From: Lineus longissimus
Taxonomy: Eukaryota; Nemertea; Pilidiophora; Heteronemertea; Lineidae
DNA length: 64,000 nucleotides
Direction: 5' to 3'
Assembly (NCBI RefSeq): GCF_910592395.1
Contig: NC_088317.1
Location: 8,244,001 to 8,308,000 of the forward strand
Shown: positions 50,700 through 61,922 of the stretch, in pieces
How the letters are laid out: every line of letters starts with the position of its first letter
How positions within the stretch are numbered: position 1 is the first letter of the stretch
The notes under the pieces: model-generated
What the model was told of the DNA's origin: nothing
Database searches by the model: none
The model's input: only the letters and a program-made list of their open reading frames with translations
Program-made: the position numbers and the translations under genes

Positions 50700-51260
50700 G
50701 TGTGTGCAATAACATACCCAAACGACCTAACTGTTTCTTGATCTCTGCATTGACTATAAAGTTTTCTTTCAGTTCAACACACAGCTTCTCCCGGTCGATA
50801 CGATCTGTCATCAACCACTTCACTAACTTGCAATAGCCATAAAGCACAAGCATTGTACCGGTGTGACAGCGGATATAGTCCCCCTGGAGTCATAGTCCGG
50901 TATCATTGTATTTGACCAATTAAGCAGCATGATATATTGTACCGCTAACCCTAACCAAAACATTTAGCAATGCGGGCTATTGTTACACGGACTGTCAGCC
51001 CTAGGACTACTATCCCCGCCACACCGGTTCTCGTATTCAACGCACACCTTCTCAACAGCCTTTGGTGTCGTCTTCTTCAACTCAGACTCAGACTTGTTGA
51101 TTCCAATCTAGTTCAAGAGGCCACTCTGAGGACGTCCTATTAGTTTCGATCTATTCAACTCAAGTTCCTGCGCGCGCTCAGTCTCATCCCCATGGTCACA
51201 TGATGACTTCTTATATTTCATTGATAACTTGCTCTTCCATGTTTCTTTATTTGTGTTTGA
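50700..51260 (-). pseudogene. Unrecognised basic protein split by a MITE
   Basis: Minus-strand reading from 51250: 'KSKLSMKYKKSSCDHGDETE', 'LELNRSKLIGRPQSGLLN', a stop, then 'KKTTPKAVEKVCVEYEN'. There the 172-bp inverted-repeat element interrupts it, and beyond that coding-like sequence resumes ('VDDRSYRPGEAVC' or a shifted frame). Basic and Lys/Ser-rich. It lies directly downstream of the ATPase gene on the same strand. I do not recognise it. Confidence 0.3.
50857..51028. mobile_element. 172-bp MITE
   Basis: Inverted ends ACCGGTGTGACAGCGGATA (50857) and, on the opposite strand, ACCGGTGTGGCGGGGATAG (51028). No coding. It interrupts the minus-strand reading of the surrounding gene. No target duplication is evident. 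Confidence 0.7.
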
Positions 51261-51424
51261 AAAAATTACAAAAGGTGTCCCAACCAAAGTCCAATCAGAG
51301 CACCAGATTTAAATGACTGCCTGAAGACATACTAAACCTGAAACAAATCCTAGCAGCATTATTCTAGTTCAGCTCATTCGATCCTTCGTCTCAACCAAAT
51401 GACGCACAATTTTTGTTTCCATCT

Positions 51425-52035
51425 TTATTTTAGAAAAAAATAATATGCACCTGGATGTACCATTCTCATTATCAACCGTCCACCATTATTTAGTCTGGAT
51501 ATGACATCCTTTTCCGCTTCTGGAGGGATAGCATTGTTTTCATCTAGAGCAGCCTTCAAAGCATGTTCATCCTTTGGGTGTATGAGGGCAAGCATATTGA
51601 TGTTTTCTCAAAACTCTTTCACTATAGCGTTATAATTTTGCGTCAGGATCCAAACAGAGATGTTTTTTGTGTCGTCCAGAAAAGGCCAACTTGGTCAGGT
51701 ATGAGCTCTTTGTCTTGCAAGCTTTCTGGTTGGCGCAATCATCGATCAGAAAAGGGTCTGGTCTTCTTCGTCTCCATAAATCTTTGAGCACTGTGCCAGA
51801 CAACAGTTCAAGTCATTTTCAACGAAGGTTGGTGAACATATGTGAACACCTCCATCCTTCTCAATGAAGGGTCTCTGGTAAGTTTTATTTTCTTCAATTG
51901 TTGGACCGAACATCTCGATGCTACTAAAAACTTCCCTCTGTAGACTGTGGAAAGCAAGTCAAGGACAAACCAGGTTTTACCGCAACCAGTTCTGCCTGTG
52001 ATTATCATGTTGAACGGAGGTTCTAGCCAATTCAT
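51425..52035 (-). pseudogene. A32-type DNA-packaging ATPase (broken)
   Basis: ATG at 52035, 8 bp after the capsid gene's stop on the same strand. 'MNWLEPPFNMIITGRTGCGK' holds the Walker A motif (GRTGCGKT), followed by 'WFVLDLLSTVYRGKF'. After a frameshift near 51920 come 'HICSPTFVENDLN' and, after another near 51765, the Walker B region ('IDDCANQKACK') and 'YLTKLAFSGRHK'. A third shift leads to 'VWILTQNYNAIVKEF' (sensor-like T-Q-N), a stop, and 'LALIHPKDEHALKAALDE', ending at 51425. About 200 residues, the normal length for FtsK-HerA superfamily packaging ATPases of PRD1-lineage viruses, which pump DNA into the capsid. Catalytic motifs survive but the frame is dead. Confidence 0.75.
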
Positions 52036-52042
52036 TTTTTAT

Positions 52043-53190
52043 CTATGGCATGATTTCTTTGAGTCTGTTGTTTCGGATGCTGATGATGACGTCTGTAACA
52101 ACAAATATGTACATAGTGTACTAGGTCTTTGTGTCTCTAGTAATAGCAAGCTGCACACCATCTGTTGTATTCACGAGTCTAAGGCCCGACCCATGCAACC
52201 CATTGTCTTCAGTTGACTGAAGATCAACCCATAGTGCATTATTGTCATCTTTGTAATAGGAGACAGCATCGATATGAGTATTTTCATCTGCTTTCCTATC
52301 TTCTGGCATAAAATGGCGCTTGATCTCAGACCAGTGTTGGTATGGCTTTAGTCCCTGCTTGCAAATCCTGTGTGAGATGTCTTCGATGGTGACACATATG
52401 TCAGTGATCTTTGTATTCTGGAAGCAAGTTCCTTCAGGTTCATATTCACCATATGTGAAATCCTCCTGAAAGAAGATCAGTAAACCTTTCATGGACATCC
52501 GAGGGATGTTCTCATTACCATTGATAATCTTTGAATCAGTTGGTTGAGCTCTTAAATATGTGATCAAATCATACATGAAACTAGCGCCAGCTGATAAATC
52601 AGCCTCAGCCTGTCTGGCAAGGGTCTCGGTGTATACTGTGTCATAATCCAAGGCGGCATTAGCAATGCTGTAACCATAATCTTCTGTGTTACCCTTTGCT
52701 ACATACTTCTTGTCATTGAATGTTGTCTCACGTACGAAGTCTTCATTGTTGGCAAATGGGTAAAACAGTGTGTGATCTGAGTACAACTCAAATTCAATTG
52801 GAATGGCATACTTATTCTTGAATTAGGCTACTATGATCGCTTTCTTATTAGCTCCTTGTCTTTGAGTTGCAACCATACTTTGAGCAATAATGTTTTTACG
52901 TTGCTTGTCAGTCTTCCATTGATCGACAACACTTGCCTGTTGGATGCGAGCTACATTGCTCACAAGGGAGTTTGTTGCTTTTCCACTACAAGTGAGATCA
53001 AATGTTAGCTGAAGAGTTTCTGATACAAGAAGTATGTTAGCTTCGAGTTTTGGAACACAAACATAGAGGGTTTCACCTGGCGTGACAGATGAATGATTAT
53101 GAGTAATAACCTTGTGATGTCTCTCTGCTTTAACACCAATGGGGGATTCGATTCTGTCTCGAAGGATTCAGATAATTTCCAATCGTTTCC
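52043..53190 (-). pseudogene. Double-jelly-roll major capsid protein (broken, internally deleted)
   Basis: The best piece (52121-52786) is open for 221 residues: 'LFYPFANNEDFVRET', 'ETLARQAEADLSAGASFMYD', 'PRMSMKGLLIFFQEDFTYGE', 'LKPYQHWSEIKRHFM' and 'LHGSGLRLVNTTDGVQLAIT'. Upstream, in other frames, are 'SVTPGETLYVCVPKLEAN', 'LTFDLTCSGKATNSLVSNVA' and 'NKYAIPIEFELYSD', the first-jelly-roll region. A TAG after 'ITRDTKT' (52121) precedes the last strand, ending 52043. The pattern matches capsid proteins of adintovirus/Polinton-like elements common in aquatic animals. Spacing suggests the middle of the first jelly roll is shortened compared with the family. The capsid and ATPase genes are adjacent in the same order as in relatives. 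Confidence 0.7.
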
Positions 53191-53214
53191 ATTATTTTAT
53201 TAATAAATGAAAAT

Positions 53215-53990
53215 GTCATTTCCGAATGAATTCATTTACAACCCAAATGTCTCTACCCTGCCCCACCAGTCTTATTCAACAATACGATTGAGTAACGGAG
53301 CGAGGTTGAGAAAGCGCAGCACTAACACTTCTGACGATTGCCGTCTCAGAAACTAAGTCATTCAAATTACTGGTAGATGATATATTTCAGAATTACCCTC
53401 TACGCTTCAATAAGCCGAAGGAGGGAAGAAACTGTTGATATCGATGCGATACGAATTACTGGCAAAATCAACTTAACTTTGCAGTGTGGTGTGCCTCTGC
53501 TGGCTGTGATGTGAGTTGTTGAGATCATCTCAACTGACCCTCACTAGCTCTGATTCTAGGCATGTTTCCACGTTTACTTCCAAACCAGAAATATACTCCA
53601 AGAAATGGGTTGTCCTCTACCAGTGACGACAACTTTAATGCAAAGGATAATCACATCAACCGAAGTATGTATTACAGAATTTGCAGGGAGTTTAACATCA
53701 GCAGTACAACCGATTTCAGAGCAAGAATAGGGCCCGTCAGTGGTATGGGTACGATCCACACCAAAGGATTTGGAAGGGACTCCACATACACAGATTTAAA
53801 AATATTATGAATTGGAGTGACCTGCCTCGACTATTTCAGTACATTCAGCAGAGCAATAACAATGGTTGGGTAAATTTTATACCATGCAAGGGTAAGGGGC
53901 TCACTCAGCCAGGAATCCAACAAATTAATGACTCAATCAGGGCGTGCGTTTACTTTGTTCTAGGGGCTCAGGCTCAGACACACTATGAAC
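53215..53990 (+). pseudogene. Virion-associated-looking protein, N-terminal copy
   Basis: Divergent from the capsid gene. A first short frame 'MSFPNEFIYNPNVSTLPHQS' (53221-53361) may be a separate small gene. From about 53400 the plus strand reads 'LRFNKPKEGRN', 'QLNFAVWCASAGCDVSC', 'LPNQKYTPRNGLSSTSDDNF', 'RSMYYRICREFNISSTTDFR', 'MGTIHTKGFGRDSTYTDLK', 'NNGWVNFIPCKGKGLTQPGI' and 'QQINDSIRACVYFVLGAQAQ', with several stops and shifts, and then loses similarity at about 53985. It is the N-terminal and middle part of the protein whose C-terminal part is at 42610-43586. Function unknown. Confidence 0.5.
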
Positions 53991-54454
53991 CCCAGATCTC
54001 GTATTTTTCTCGTATTTCAATCGTATTCTGTATCAGCATCGACATCTCTCGTAAATCAGTAGGGGTTTCTAATCGCCTGAGACTCCCTGCGGCTAGAGAT
54101 TCTCGTAATTTCTCGAGTTTCGAAACATGACCATAAAACGACATTTTACGAGAAAACTCGATGGCATTTGGTGGGATTAACGATTTACCTTGTAATCCCT
54201 AGGGGGCGCGATATGGAAAAGCAGATAGCGGTTTTATGGCCAACTTTCAGTTCAAACCGGAACCAAAGGCGGCGCTTAACAAAATTAGAGTAGACATTGA
54301 AATATGCTGCGGGAAATCCCTGCAACCTGTTGATTTCCATCAAAAATCTATAATATACATGAATGAGAGAGATTGATTTTTTAACGTTTTAACTCATAAA
54401 GAAGGTAACGGTGTGAGTTATAGCCGAACATTGTGCTAAAAATACGAGAAACTG
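53991..54454. other. No gene seen
   Basis: AT-rich sequence with repeated 'tctcgta' words. No coding or clear repeat boundary. Confidence 0.35.
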
Positions 54455-55450
54455 GTCTTCATCTTCATCTTCATCCTTATAATGATCGGGTTCCTTTCGG
54501 GACGTAATTGATCATATGGTGATGTGTGCATGCGGAGCGATAAAAAACGTCTAGTCGGTGCGGTTTAAAACTATGTACAATCATCTGAATTCTCTAAAGT
54601 CTCGGGAGGGTGGATAGCTGGGACTTGAAGGCCTCAAAGTTATCCAGCGTCCTCATGTCTTCCGGGAGACGGTTCCACATAGGGATGGTTCGGTGGAAGA
54701 AGGATTGACGCTCTTGGCAGGTGTCACATCGCTCTTGGAAAAAATTGTTTGTCCCTCTTGTTCTTGTGTCGCCTGTATTCAGGTATGATGGGGAGATGTC
54801 TACTAGGTTGTTGGTAATTCTAAAGAGGGTTATCAAGGATGCTTGTTTTCTTCTTTGTTCTAGGGAGTTCCAGTTTAGGTCCTTTAGGATGGTAGTTACT
54901 GTGCCGGGTGTTCTTTGGCGATATGTATTAGTTACAAAACGGGCTGCACTACGCTGGATCTTTTCGACTGCCGCAATGTCTTTTTGGAGGTTTGGGTCCC
55001 ATACTGGGGCTGCGTATTCAAGTGTTGGCCTCAGGAGTGTTGTGTACATTGATGTTTTGAACTGGGTGTTGCATTGCCAGAAGTTCCTTCTTAGAAAGCC
55101 TAGTGTCCGGTGACCCTTGGCTACCACTGTGTTAACATGTGTAGTCCAGGTGAGGTCGTTGCTGATCGTGACCCCCAGATACTTGTTGTGTTCTTCTTCG
55201 TCAAGGATGTGGCCGTGTAGTTTGTAGGGGAAGCTAATTACCTTCTGGCGCTTGTTGGTACGGATGCGGATGACAGAGCACTTAGTTGGATTAAAGGCCA
55301 TCTGCCATTTCTGCTCCCATAGTTCCATTTCGGTCAGGTCTTTTTGTAATGCCTCTGCATCAGCCAAGGTCTTTTATCAGCTTGAACATCAAGCAGTCAT
55401 CTGCGAATAGTCTTGCTTCTGAGGATGCTTCTGGTAATCGCTGCAACATG
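54455..55450 (-). mobile_element. 5'-truncated LINE with hexanucleotide tail
   Basis: Holds the last part of a LINE on the minus strand, from the RT catalytic box to a 3' tail of (GATGAA)3 at about 54460-54480, a terminal repeat type typical of CR1/L2-like elements. The 5' break is near 55450. Confidence 0.75.
54594..55445 (-). pseudogene. LINE reverse transcriptase C-terminal part
   Basis: Starts within the catalytic motif ('EARLFADDCLMFKLIKDLG'), then one frameshift near 55367 and a clean 257-residue frame: 'ELWEQKWQMAFNPTKCSVIR', 'NKYLGVTISNDLTWTTHVNT', 'LRPTLEYAAPVWDPNLQKDI', 'VEKIQRSAARFVTNTYRQR' and 'RQSFFHRTIPMWNRLPEDM', ending at 54594. This is the thumb and tail region of a CR1/L2/Rex-like non-LTR reverse transcriptase. 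The N-terminal two thirds, including endonuclease, are missing, as in typical abortive insertions. The clean frame suggests a fairly recent copy. Confidence 0.85.
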
Positions 55451-56782
55451 CTAAACAAACCAACTAAACATTCGTGGTGTTATCGTGAATCACTCTGACA
55501 TGAATTATTGGAAACGACTGAACTCAAGATGCTGCGATAAAAAAAGGACATGCGGAGAGCTTGTAGCATTTAGGAATGATGATACATGCATTTAACAAAT
55601 TAAAACAAAATATGAAATTCCACAGTTTGAATAGCAAGCTCGGCATACCACTTTTGAAATGGGAACAGTCGGTGCCGCACCAAAAAAGGATAAGACGTCC
55701 GTTGATGCTACATGTACTGTGAATGAGTCGGTAAGCTATATTGTAAAAGTATCTGAAAACACTGGTATATCGACATTTTGTCATTGTTCGAAAGTCTGAA
55801 AGAGATTTTGTCATGCCTTGAAGCACGATGTCAGCCGAGTGGTTACAGTGCCAAACATCAGACCCATTCGGATAATGAGTTCGAATATCTTCCAACCCAC
55901 CTTCATGATGGAAAACGTTGAAGGTTTTCTGAAGTGCTTAGTGGCCGCACTTTAACCTTTTCCCTTTCAAAGGTAAAATTAATCTAGTGTTAGGGAAAGC
56001 TTGCATAAAAGGTTACACGTTTACTACGTGAAACCCCTCGTGTACCAGGGTCAATATCAAGTTACCTCCATGGTGAGAGTTGTCCTTTGTCCAGTTGCAA
56101 GTGCTTTTTCGAAGTCCTATAAGAAGTATCGCAAAAGGGCTCTATTCAATTTGAATAATTCAAAATATGTCAGGATTAGTATCGAATATTGTGAACATTT
56201 GTCCCCGGGACACTTCATCCTAGGACAGTTCCAACCTTCGCATCGTCAGGCACTATCATGATTGTAATTCTACGATTAAAAAATCGTCAATACGGTCCTA
56301 TGTTTATAACAAAATGCTTCCTGATGTGTGTAATATATACTGAAATGTATCACTAGTTTGGATCGGAAGTATATACAGCTTGCACAGAGGTACTCAGCCT
56401 TTAAGCTATTGGATGTGAGAATATTAACTTGTTTTACCACCCCCGGAGCTTTAATCGACATGACAAGCACAAGATAAACTCCCTGTTGTATCAGCCGATT
56501 AATATCTTCGCGGGGATTATCTCGCATCTAGGATTGCACGCAGTGTTTCTACATGTATATGCAGCGTATGCAGCCGTACACATCAACCTTATCCTGACAT
56601 AGTATTGTGTTATACATACACTTCTTTACTCTAAACAGAGATGAACATTGAGATTTGTGTTGTGTTGTGTTTTAGAAACTGGCGAAGTGATGGGGAGTCA
56701 CACGTTCTCATTGCACTTAATTGTTTGTGCGTACTTCGACTTCGATTTCGCTTTTGGGAACTATGTAAACAAAGTTGCAAAC
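55451..56782. other. No gene seen
   Basis: AT-rich, only short random-looking open frames, none with a recognisable domain. Confidence 0.45.
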
Positions 56783-57112
56783 CATACTGAACTGATTAAT
56801 GTCGCAGTAGATAATGGCACGAATTCGTCTTAATTTTTTTATACTGTGAATATACTACACTTCTTTCAGTTTTTGAAGTTATACATACCTAACAACATTG
56901 TCACCGGACAGTGAACTTTACTGTCAAATTTCCAAATTCACCCTTTTCATACTGAACTGATTAATGTCGCAGTAGATAATGGCACGAATTCGTCTTAATT
57001 TGTTTATACTGTGAATATACTGCACTTCTTTCAGTTTTTGAAGTTATACATATCTAACAACATTGTCACCGGACAGTGAACTTTACTGTCACATTTCCAA
57101 ATTCACCCTTTT
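56783..57112. repeat. 165-bp tandem duplication
   Basis: Units at 56783-56947 and 56948-57112, both starting 'catactgaactgattaatg' and ending 'aaattcaccctttt', with only about four differences. The high identity indicates a recent duplication. Confidence 0.95.
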
Positions 57113-59183
57113 GGCCTTTACGTTGCTTTGATGATGGTCCCATCCCTGTCATGATATGTGTCCAACTAAAGAGGGGCCAGGCCCTTCCGTATTGGTTTGT
57201 CTGAATCGCCGTCTTAAGAATATACTAATTGGCTTGTTAGTGGCGAGGATCAGATACCGCTAGTGCTCAATTGTGATGAGACAAAATCAAAAATGTAGAT
57301 TGGCCTTCACCTGTACGTATATACAACAAGCACAAAATGGAACCTCAATGAAGGTTCGCCAAGTAATTTTGGTGGGTTTCCCCGCCAAAACCTACAGAAT
57401 CACATTCTACATGCGAAGAAATATTCAGGCCTACCTGCAGACAGTACGACGTAAAGACACGAGCGAGAAAGACACAAAGAAAGCAAAATTGAAAGTGATA
57501 TTACCAGCGAAATCACTATCGGCTGAGTGCGCAATCTAGAATACCGTCCTCAAAATATATGAGGTTGAGAATCGTTTTTTTTTAATTATACGTTTTTTAT
57601 AAGCCATTAGTCCTTTTCCCTGAGGGTTAAATTATGATCACCATTGGTTTACATTTTCCGATAACTTTATTGCGCCGGTGACTTTATTTGGAGATATGCC
57701 TATTATTTCGCTTCAAATCATATTGCTACGTCTATGCTTACCCCGGGTGCTCCAAGGGTCAGATGTCCCAACAGTTGTGTTTCGGTCTGCAAAAAACGTT
57801 TTCCAGAGATGACAGAATCGACATGTACATCTTATTCCTGCCTCTTACTATGGCCGGTCCTGTAACCATTGGCCTCTACTATACCCTTACTCAAGCTGGA
57901 TATAGATCAGTTTCTGTCTATACCAATGGCCCGACATCATCCCTCTGTCATTTTCTGAAACATCTTGACCACCAACGTTTTGCATCTTATTATTATGCTT
58001 AGAAACCCCGGCTTCCTTTAAAAGGGGTAGAGACCTGGAGGTTCAGGGTGTTCCCGAAACAGGTCCCTCTTTACCAACTATAAGTGGTCGTTTATCGCGT
58101 GTATGAATAAACCACCCGAAACTAGGAAATAAAGAATTGAAAAAAAACAGGCCAACTTTACCCTAAGAGTAGTTACTTTTGCATTTAGTTTTGTACCAAG
58201 ACAGCAACTCCATGTCTGAACGTTTGCGTGAGTTATTTTTCAACCAAAACAAATGTTTTGGCGACTGAACTAATTCTCCCAAGGGCGGAGGGTGTTTACC
58301 CTCCAAGCACTAGCGCGAAGGTCTACTGCATCGCAATGATTTTTCTTTGTTTCTAGCCTACCTTTTGGGGGAATACATCTTATCTGGATCCAGACCAAAG
58401 CTAAAATGATGCATATTAGTAAATGACCCTAATTTGATGTCTAAAGTATCCACAAATCGGCACTGTATTCCTCATTTTTGTCCCGTTGTCCTACACACGA
58501 CTTTTTGGTGGGTATACCAAATACATGTACGTATATTTCCCGGAATTCCGTCACCATCGTTCAAATCGTAAGACTGCTAGCTACACAAGCCACAGGGAAC
58601 CTCGACCTTGTATCCCGTGCATATGATGAAAAAAACATAACCAACGGGGATAAGGTCAATCTGATCAGGACATCTCACTGTTTCATTCGAATAGTAAATC
58701 TGCAAAAAGCTAAATACCCAAAATACATGTTAATATCTACGCCAAGTTAGACTGGATTGCTTGCTATATATCGGTCCAGTGCATTTGAGCTAAGATTAGA
58801 GGTTAGCATTATGACTGCAAACTACTGATACATTGGAAAACGTTTATGATTCGGCATTTAAAAGACTCAAACCAAATAGCCCAGATACAAGAAACGATTT
58901 TCGAAATTCGTCATCGCATTCTCCATTTTTCCGACTCTCATGGTTTTATTTATACACAGCATCAACCAAAACTTTTTTAGATGGCACTTTTTGTTTTCAG
59001 TTTTTGCCTCCAGAGACTAAACTACATAGCCTTGAAAATGAGAGTAACTATCAGATCAGCATGGTCATTTTCAGCGTGATTCGGGATTCGCTAAAATTTA
59101 CTAACGGGAACCGACGTAAGTGTTAAATATCCAAAAGCGGAATGTCCGGGAAACAAATGAATATTTAACATTCTTTTATCTCT
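57113..59183. other. No gene seen
   Basis: Several open frames of 80-105 codons on the plus strand (57273, 57688, 58478, 58833) lack domain patterns or family resemblance, and I do not call them. A GC-richer stretch near 58000-58090 may be an old repeat fragment. Confidence 0.4.
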
Positions 59184-59580
59184 GTGGTATTGACGAACAT
59201 AGTCTCTAAAGAACACACCATAATCCATTTGAATAGAAAAAGACCGGAGCCATTTCCAGGGAATGTAATACAAGGACTGGGTACTGCATATCGCAAAGAA
59301 CTGCAGTACGAAACTCCCAAAACAAGGGTCTCCAGGACATCTTCTGGAGCCAATGTACTAAAATCTCGAAGGACTGATGTCATGTATTTTTCGAGCTGCG
59401 ACCCGTTCCTGTGGAACAAACGGCCAAAAACCATTCAACCAGAAACAAAACCTGGAAATATTCAACAGACAGTAAGAAAACTAAACGTTGCTTGTTGAGG
59501 AGTGGAGAGGGGCACTTTGAGTGTGGTTTAACCGCGGAAAAGCTTACAAAGACACTTATTATCATTATTATTATCAAATC
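59184..59580 (+). pseudogene. LINE 3' fragment with TTA-type tail
   Basis: The plus-strand frame ends 'SRRTDVMYFSSCDPFLWNKR', 'PKTIQPETKPGNIQQTVRKL', resembling the 'WN-LP...' end of CR1/L2-like LINE proteins (K-R in place of K-L). It is followed within 80 bp by a short (tta/att)n tract at 59555-59575, like the 3' tails of such elements. Only about 100 residues are preserved. Confidence 0.4.
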
Positions 59581-60078
59581 AGTGTCCCATTACAGTGCAG
59601 GGCACGTAATATAAGCATTCTTGTTTTCTGTTTTTAGTACTTTTCGCAGTAAATTTGGTCTCCATAATCAGACCCACGATTTGAGTGTTTCGTTGCAACT
59701 TCCAACTTTGAGAGTATAAATACATGAATACCATGTTAGGAAATCGATGACCAAAAGGCAAGAAGTGCGCAAATTGGACTGAGAATGTGTGAACGATTGG
59801 GTGGTGGAGAATTGCTGGCAGGTAAAAAACAGACATGAGACGTGATTTCGAGGATTTGAAGGATGTTCTACTGATTTATTTTCTCGTAAGTGATCGAGAA
59901 GACAAAAGTGTTTTATTTCTTCTTGATGAATGAATCTTGCTACGTGTAAAAAACGTGTGAGCCAATTATTTTCAATCCCCTACCCGTTCTGCGATGATTC
60001 CAACTTTGGATTTTTCAACCAAGTGATATGCCTGCGAACTATTCAGCTGTACTGCTCCGTAGCCTCCGCCCGGCAGAC
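59581..60078. other. No gene seen
   Basis: Unique-looking sequence before the Foldback-like element. No coding pattern. Confidence 0.4.
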
Positions 60079-60365
60079 GGTAATAAAGGCACTGGAAAAA
60101 AAACACTAGGAAAAAAGCACTAGGAATAAAAGGCACTAGGAAAAAGAGGCACTAGGAAAAAAAGGCACTAGGTAAAAAAGGCACTGGAAAAAAAGGCACT
60201 AGGTAAAAAGGCACTGGAAAAAAGGCACTAGGAAAAAAGGCACTGGGTAAAAAAGGCACTAGGTAAAAAAGGCACTGGAAAAAAAGGCACCAGGAAATCA
60301 CTATACTAGGTAAAAAAGACACTGGAAAAAAAGGCAATGGAAAAATGGCACCAGAAAAAATCACA
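60079..60365 (+). repeat. Left minisatellite arm (ggcactaggaaaaaa)n
   Basis: About 17 units alternating 'ggcactggaaaaaa' and 'ggcactagg(t/a)aaaaa' forms. The same alternation, inverted, is seen at 61923-62285. Confidence 0.95.
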
Positions 60366-61922
60366 TCAAATGGGATCAGTTGTTTAACAAGTAGTTAAAT
60401 CAAAGTCTGTGTGGGCACATGGCGAAACGGTATTTCAGTTGATCGATTCGGCACACTACACGATATTGCCAATTCGAATACAATGTCCTATGCCACGTAG
60501 GAATTGCTCCATGGTCTTTGTTCCTGCATTGTAGTCCACACACATGTTCTGCAGCCGCCCCAGATGCTCCTGTACTGCGCGACAAACTCGTTTCCTAGGT
60601 TGGTTGCCCATGCAAGTGTTATTATAGTTGACAATTCCTGGAAATATGCGTCCGGTTTGTTTTAAGTGCCACCTATATGAAAATTGCAAAGGTTTACTAC
60701 ACTGAAATTACTACTAGGGAGATCTACGGTACCCATATATTTATCAAATGAATTGTAGTTTGGTAAACCTCTGCAATTTCAAATAAAATGTATTCAAAGT
60801 TGCTACCTTCCATGATGATGCAAAAACGGCCAAAATTTAAAAGGGGTGTAACTCGGACCCAAACGGACCGAAAAAGGAACGACTTCGGATTTGATGTTCG
60901 GGATCTATATTCATTCTCAAAAAAAATCCCTGGGGGGGGGGGGTCACAATAATAAGTGTGTGTAAAGTGCCTGATTCTCTCGTGCAATGACTGTTAAAGT
61001 TTGGGATATATAGAATCTGATATCAACAACGAAATAAGTTCTGACTTTATATATATAACCCCAGTCTATCCTGAAACCTTTCAGCAAAACTCAGATGAGC
61101 TGCTATTTCAGCGCTACAACCTGAGCATTTCCGACTGGTACCCATTTATGAACCCCCATATACACCTGGGTGGAGTGAGACAAGTTGTAAGGCAAGGATA
61201 CCGGCCTGGAGTATCACGTCGACAGTGAGAATCGAATCCAGGACCTCATGACCCCTAACCAGAGTTAGTTTTGCCATGACACAATGGGTGTATATACCGG
61301 TAATTAGGAAAATTTGAATTATAGTATTAAAATCTTCGGTAAACATGAAAACTTGTGACATCAACCGTTTGTCTATATCTGAGACAATTTCGTTTTTTTC
61401 AGGCATTATCATTCGTTTTCCACCAGTACAGGGACACGCGATAAAATCGGTTATTGTTCTAAAATTTGTTCTAATTGATGAAATTATAAATGTACCATAT
61501 TGCCATATTTCTTCTTTTTCATCAATTGCAACATATGCTCTTGGTTATAATAGAATGCCTGGGACAACACATAGAACAGTATGGAACCCTTAGGTAGTCA
61601 AATAAACCAAGATTCTTAATTCGTGACAACAAAAGTATACGATGATGTTGCGAAGAAAAACGCATTGCGAAATTCATTCTGATATCAATGCCATTACTAA
61701 GTTCTCAAACCTGTCAAAAAGTAAGCGACGACACGAAGACATGATGACATGAAATCACCCCCGGAGCTCACACATGTGAACTAATACGGGTTGGGGCAGG
61801 TTTGCAGGTTTTTACCTAGAGAAAAAAACTGAGAAAAAAACTAACAAAAAAACACATACACATGTAGAAATGCACGGGGGGGGGCACCCCAAATTAATTT
61901 TGGGCCGAGGTGATTTTTTTCA
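60366..61922. other. Foldback interior, no gene; SINE-like stretch
   Basis: No recognisable coding. A G-run at 60932-60941 and another near 61877-61883. At about 61136-61265 the sequence ('tggtacccatttatgaaccc', 'cacctgggtggagtgagac', 'gaatcgaatccaggacctca') resembles a widespread dispersed repeat in aquatic deuterostomes and includes a B-box-like GGATTCGATTC on the minus strand. Confidence 0.4.

Larger units (their letters stand above)
42610..54000. mobile_element. Endogenous Polinton/adintovirus-like capsid-encoding element(s), decayed
   Basis: A cluster of about 12 small or mid-size genes on both strands: major capsid protein, packaging ATPase, penton-like protein, a probable VLTF3-like factor, several small membrane proteins and a virion-associated-looking protein found as two partial copies. 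This gene set is that of PRD1-lineage mobile DNA viruses and Polinton-like elements. No integrase, DNA polymerase B, cysteine protease or terminal inverted repeat was seen. Insertions (MITE at 44680-45117, LINE tail at 46239-46669, MITE at 50857-51028) and many stops show it is inactive. It may be one element or two related ones side by side. Confidence 0.7.

Noticed and set aside
50941-50960. Telomere-like 'ctaaccctaacc' word
   Set aside because: Only two units, inside a MITE; not a telomeric tract.
42610-54000. Polinton integrase or DNA polymerase B in the cluster
   Set aside because: Looked for H-H-C-C/D-D-E and Y-G-D-T-D patterns on both strands by eye and saw none; a profile search is needed to exclude remnants.
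57273-59126. Four plus-strand frames of 88-104 codons
   Set aside because: Composition and lack of motifs fit chance frames in AT-rich DNA.
60152-60364. 70-residue open frame of Phe/Pro/Leu repeats
   Set aside because: It is a translation of the minisatellite arm; the same holds for frames at 62168-62452.
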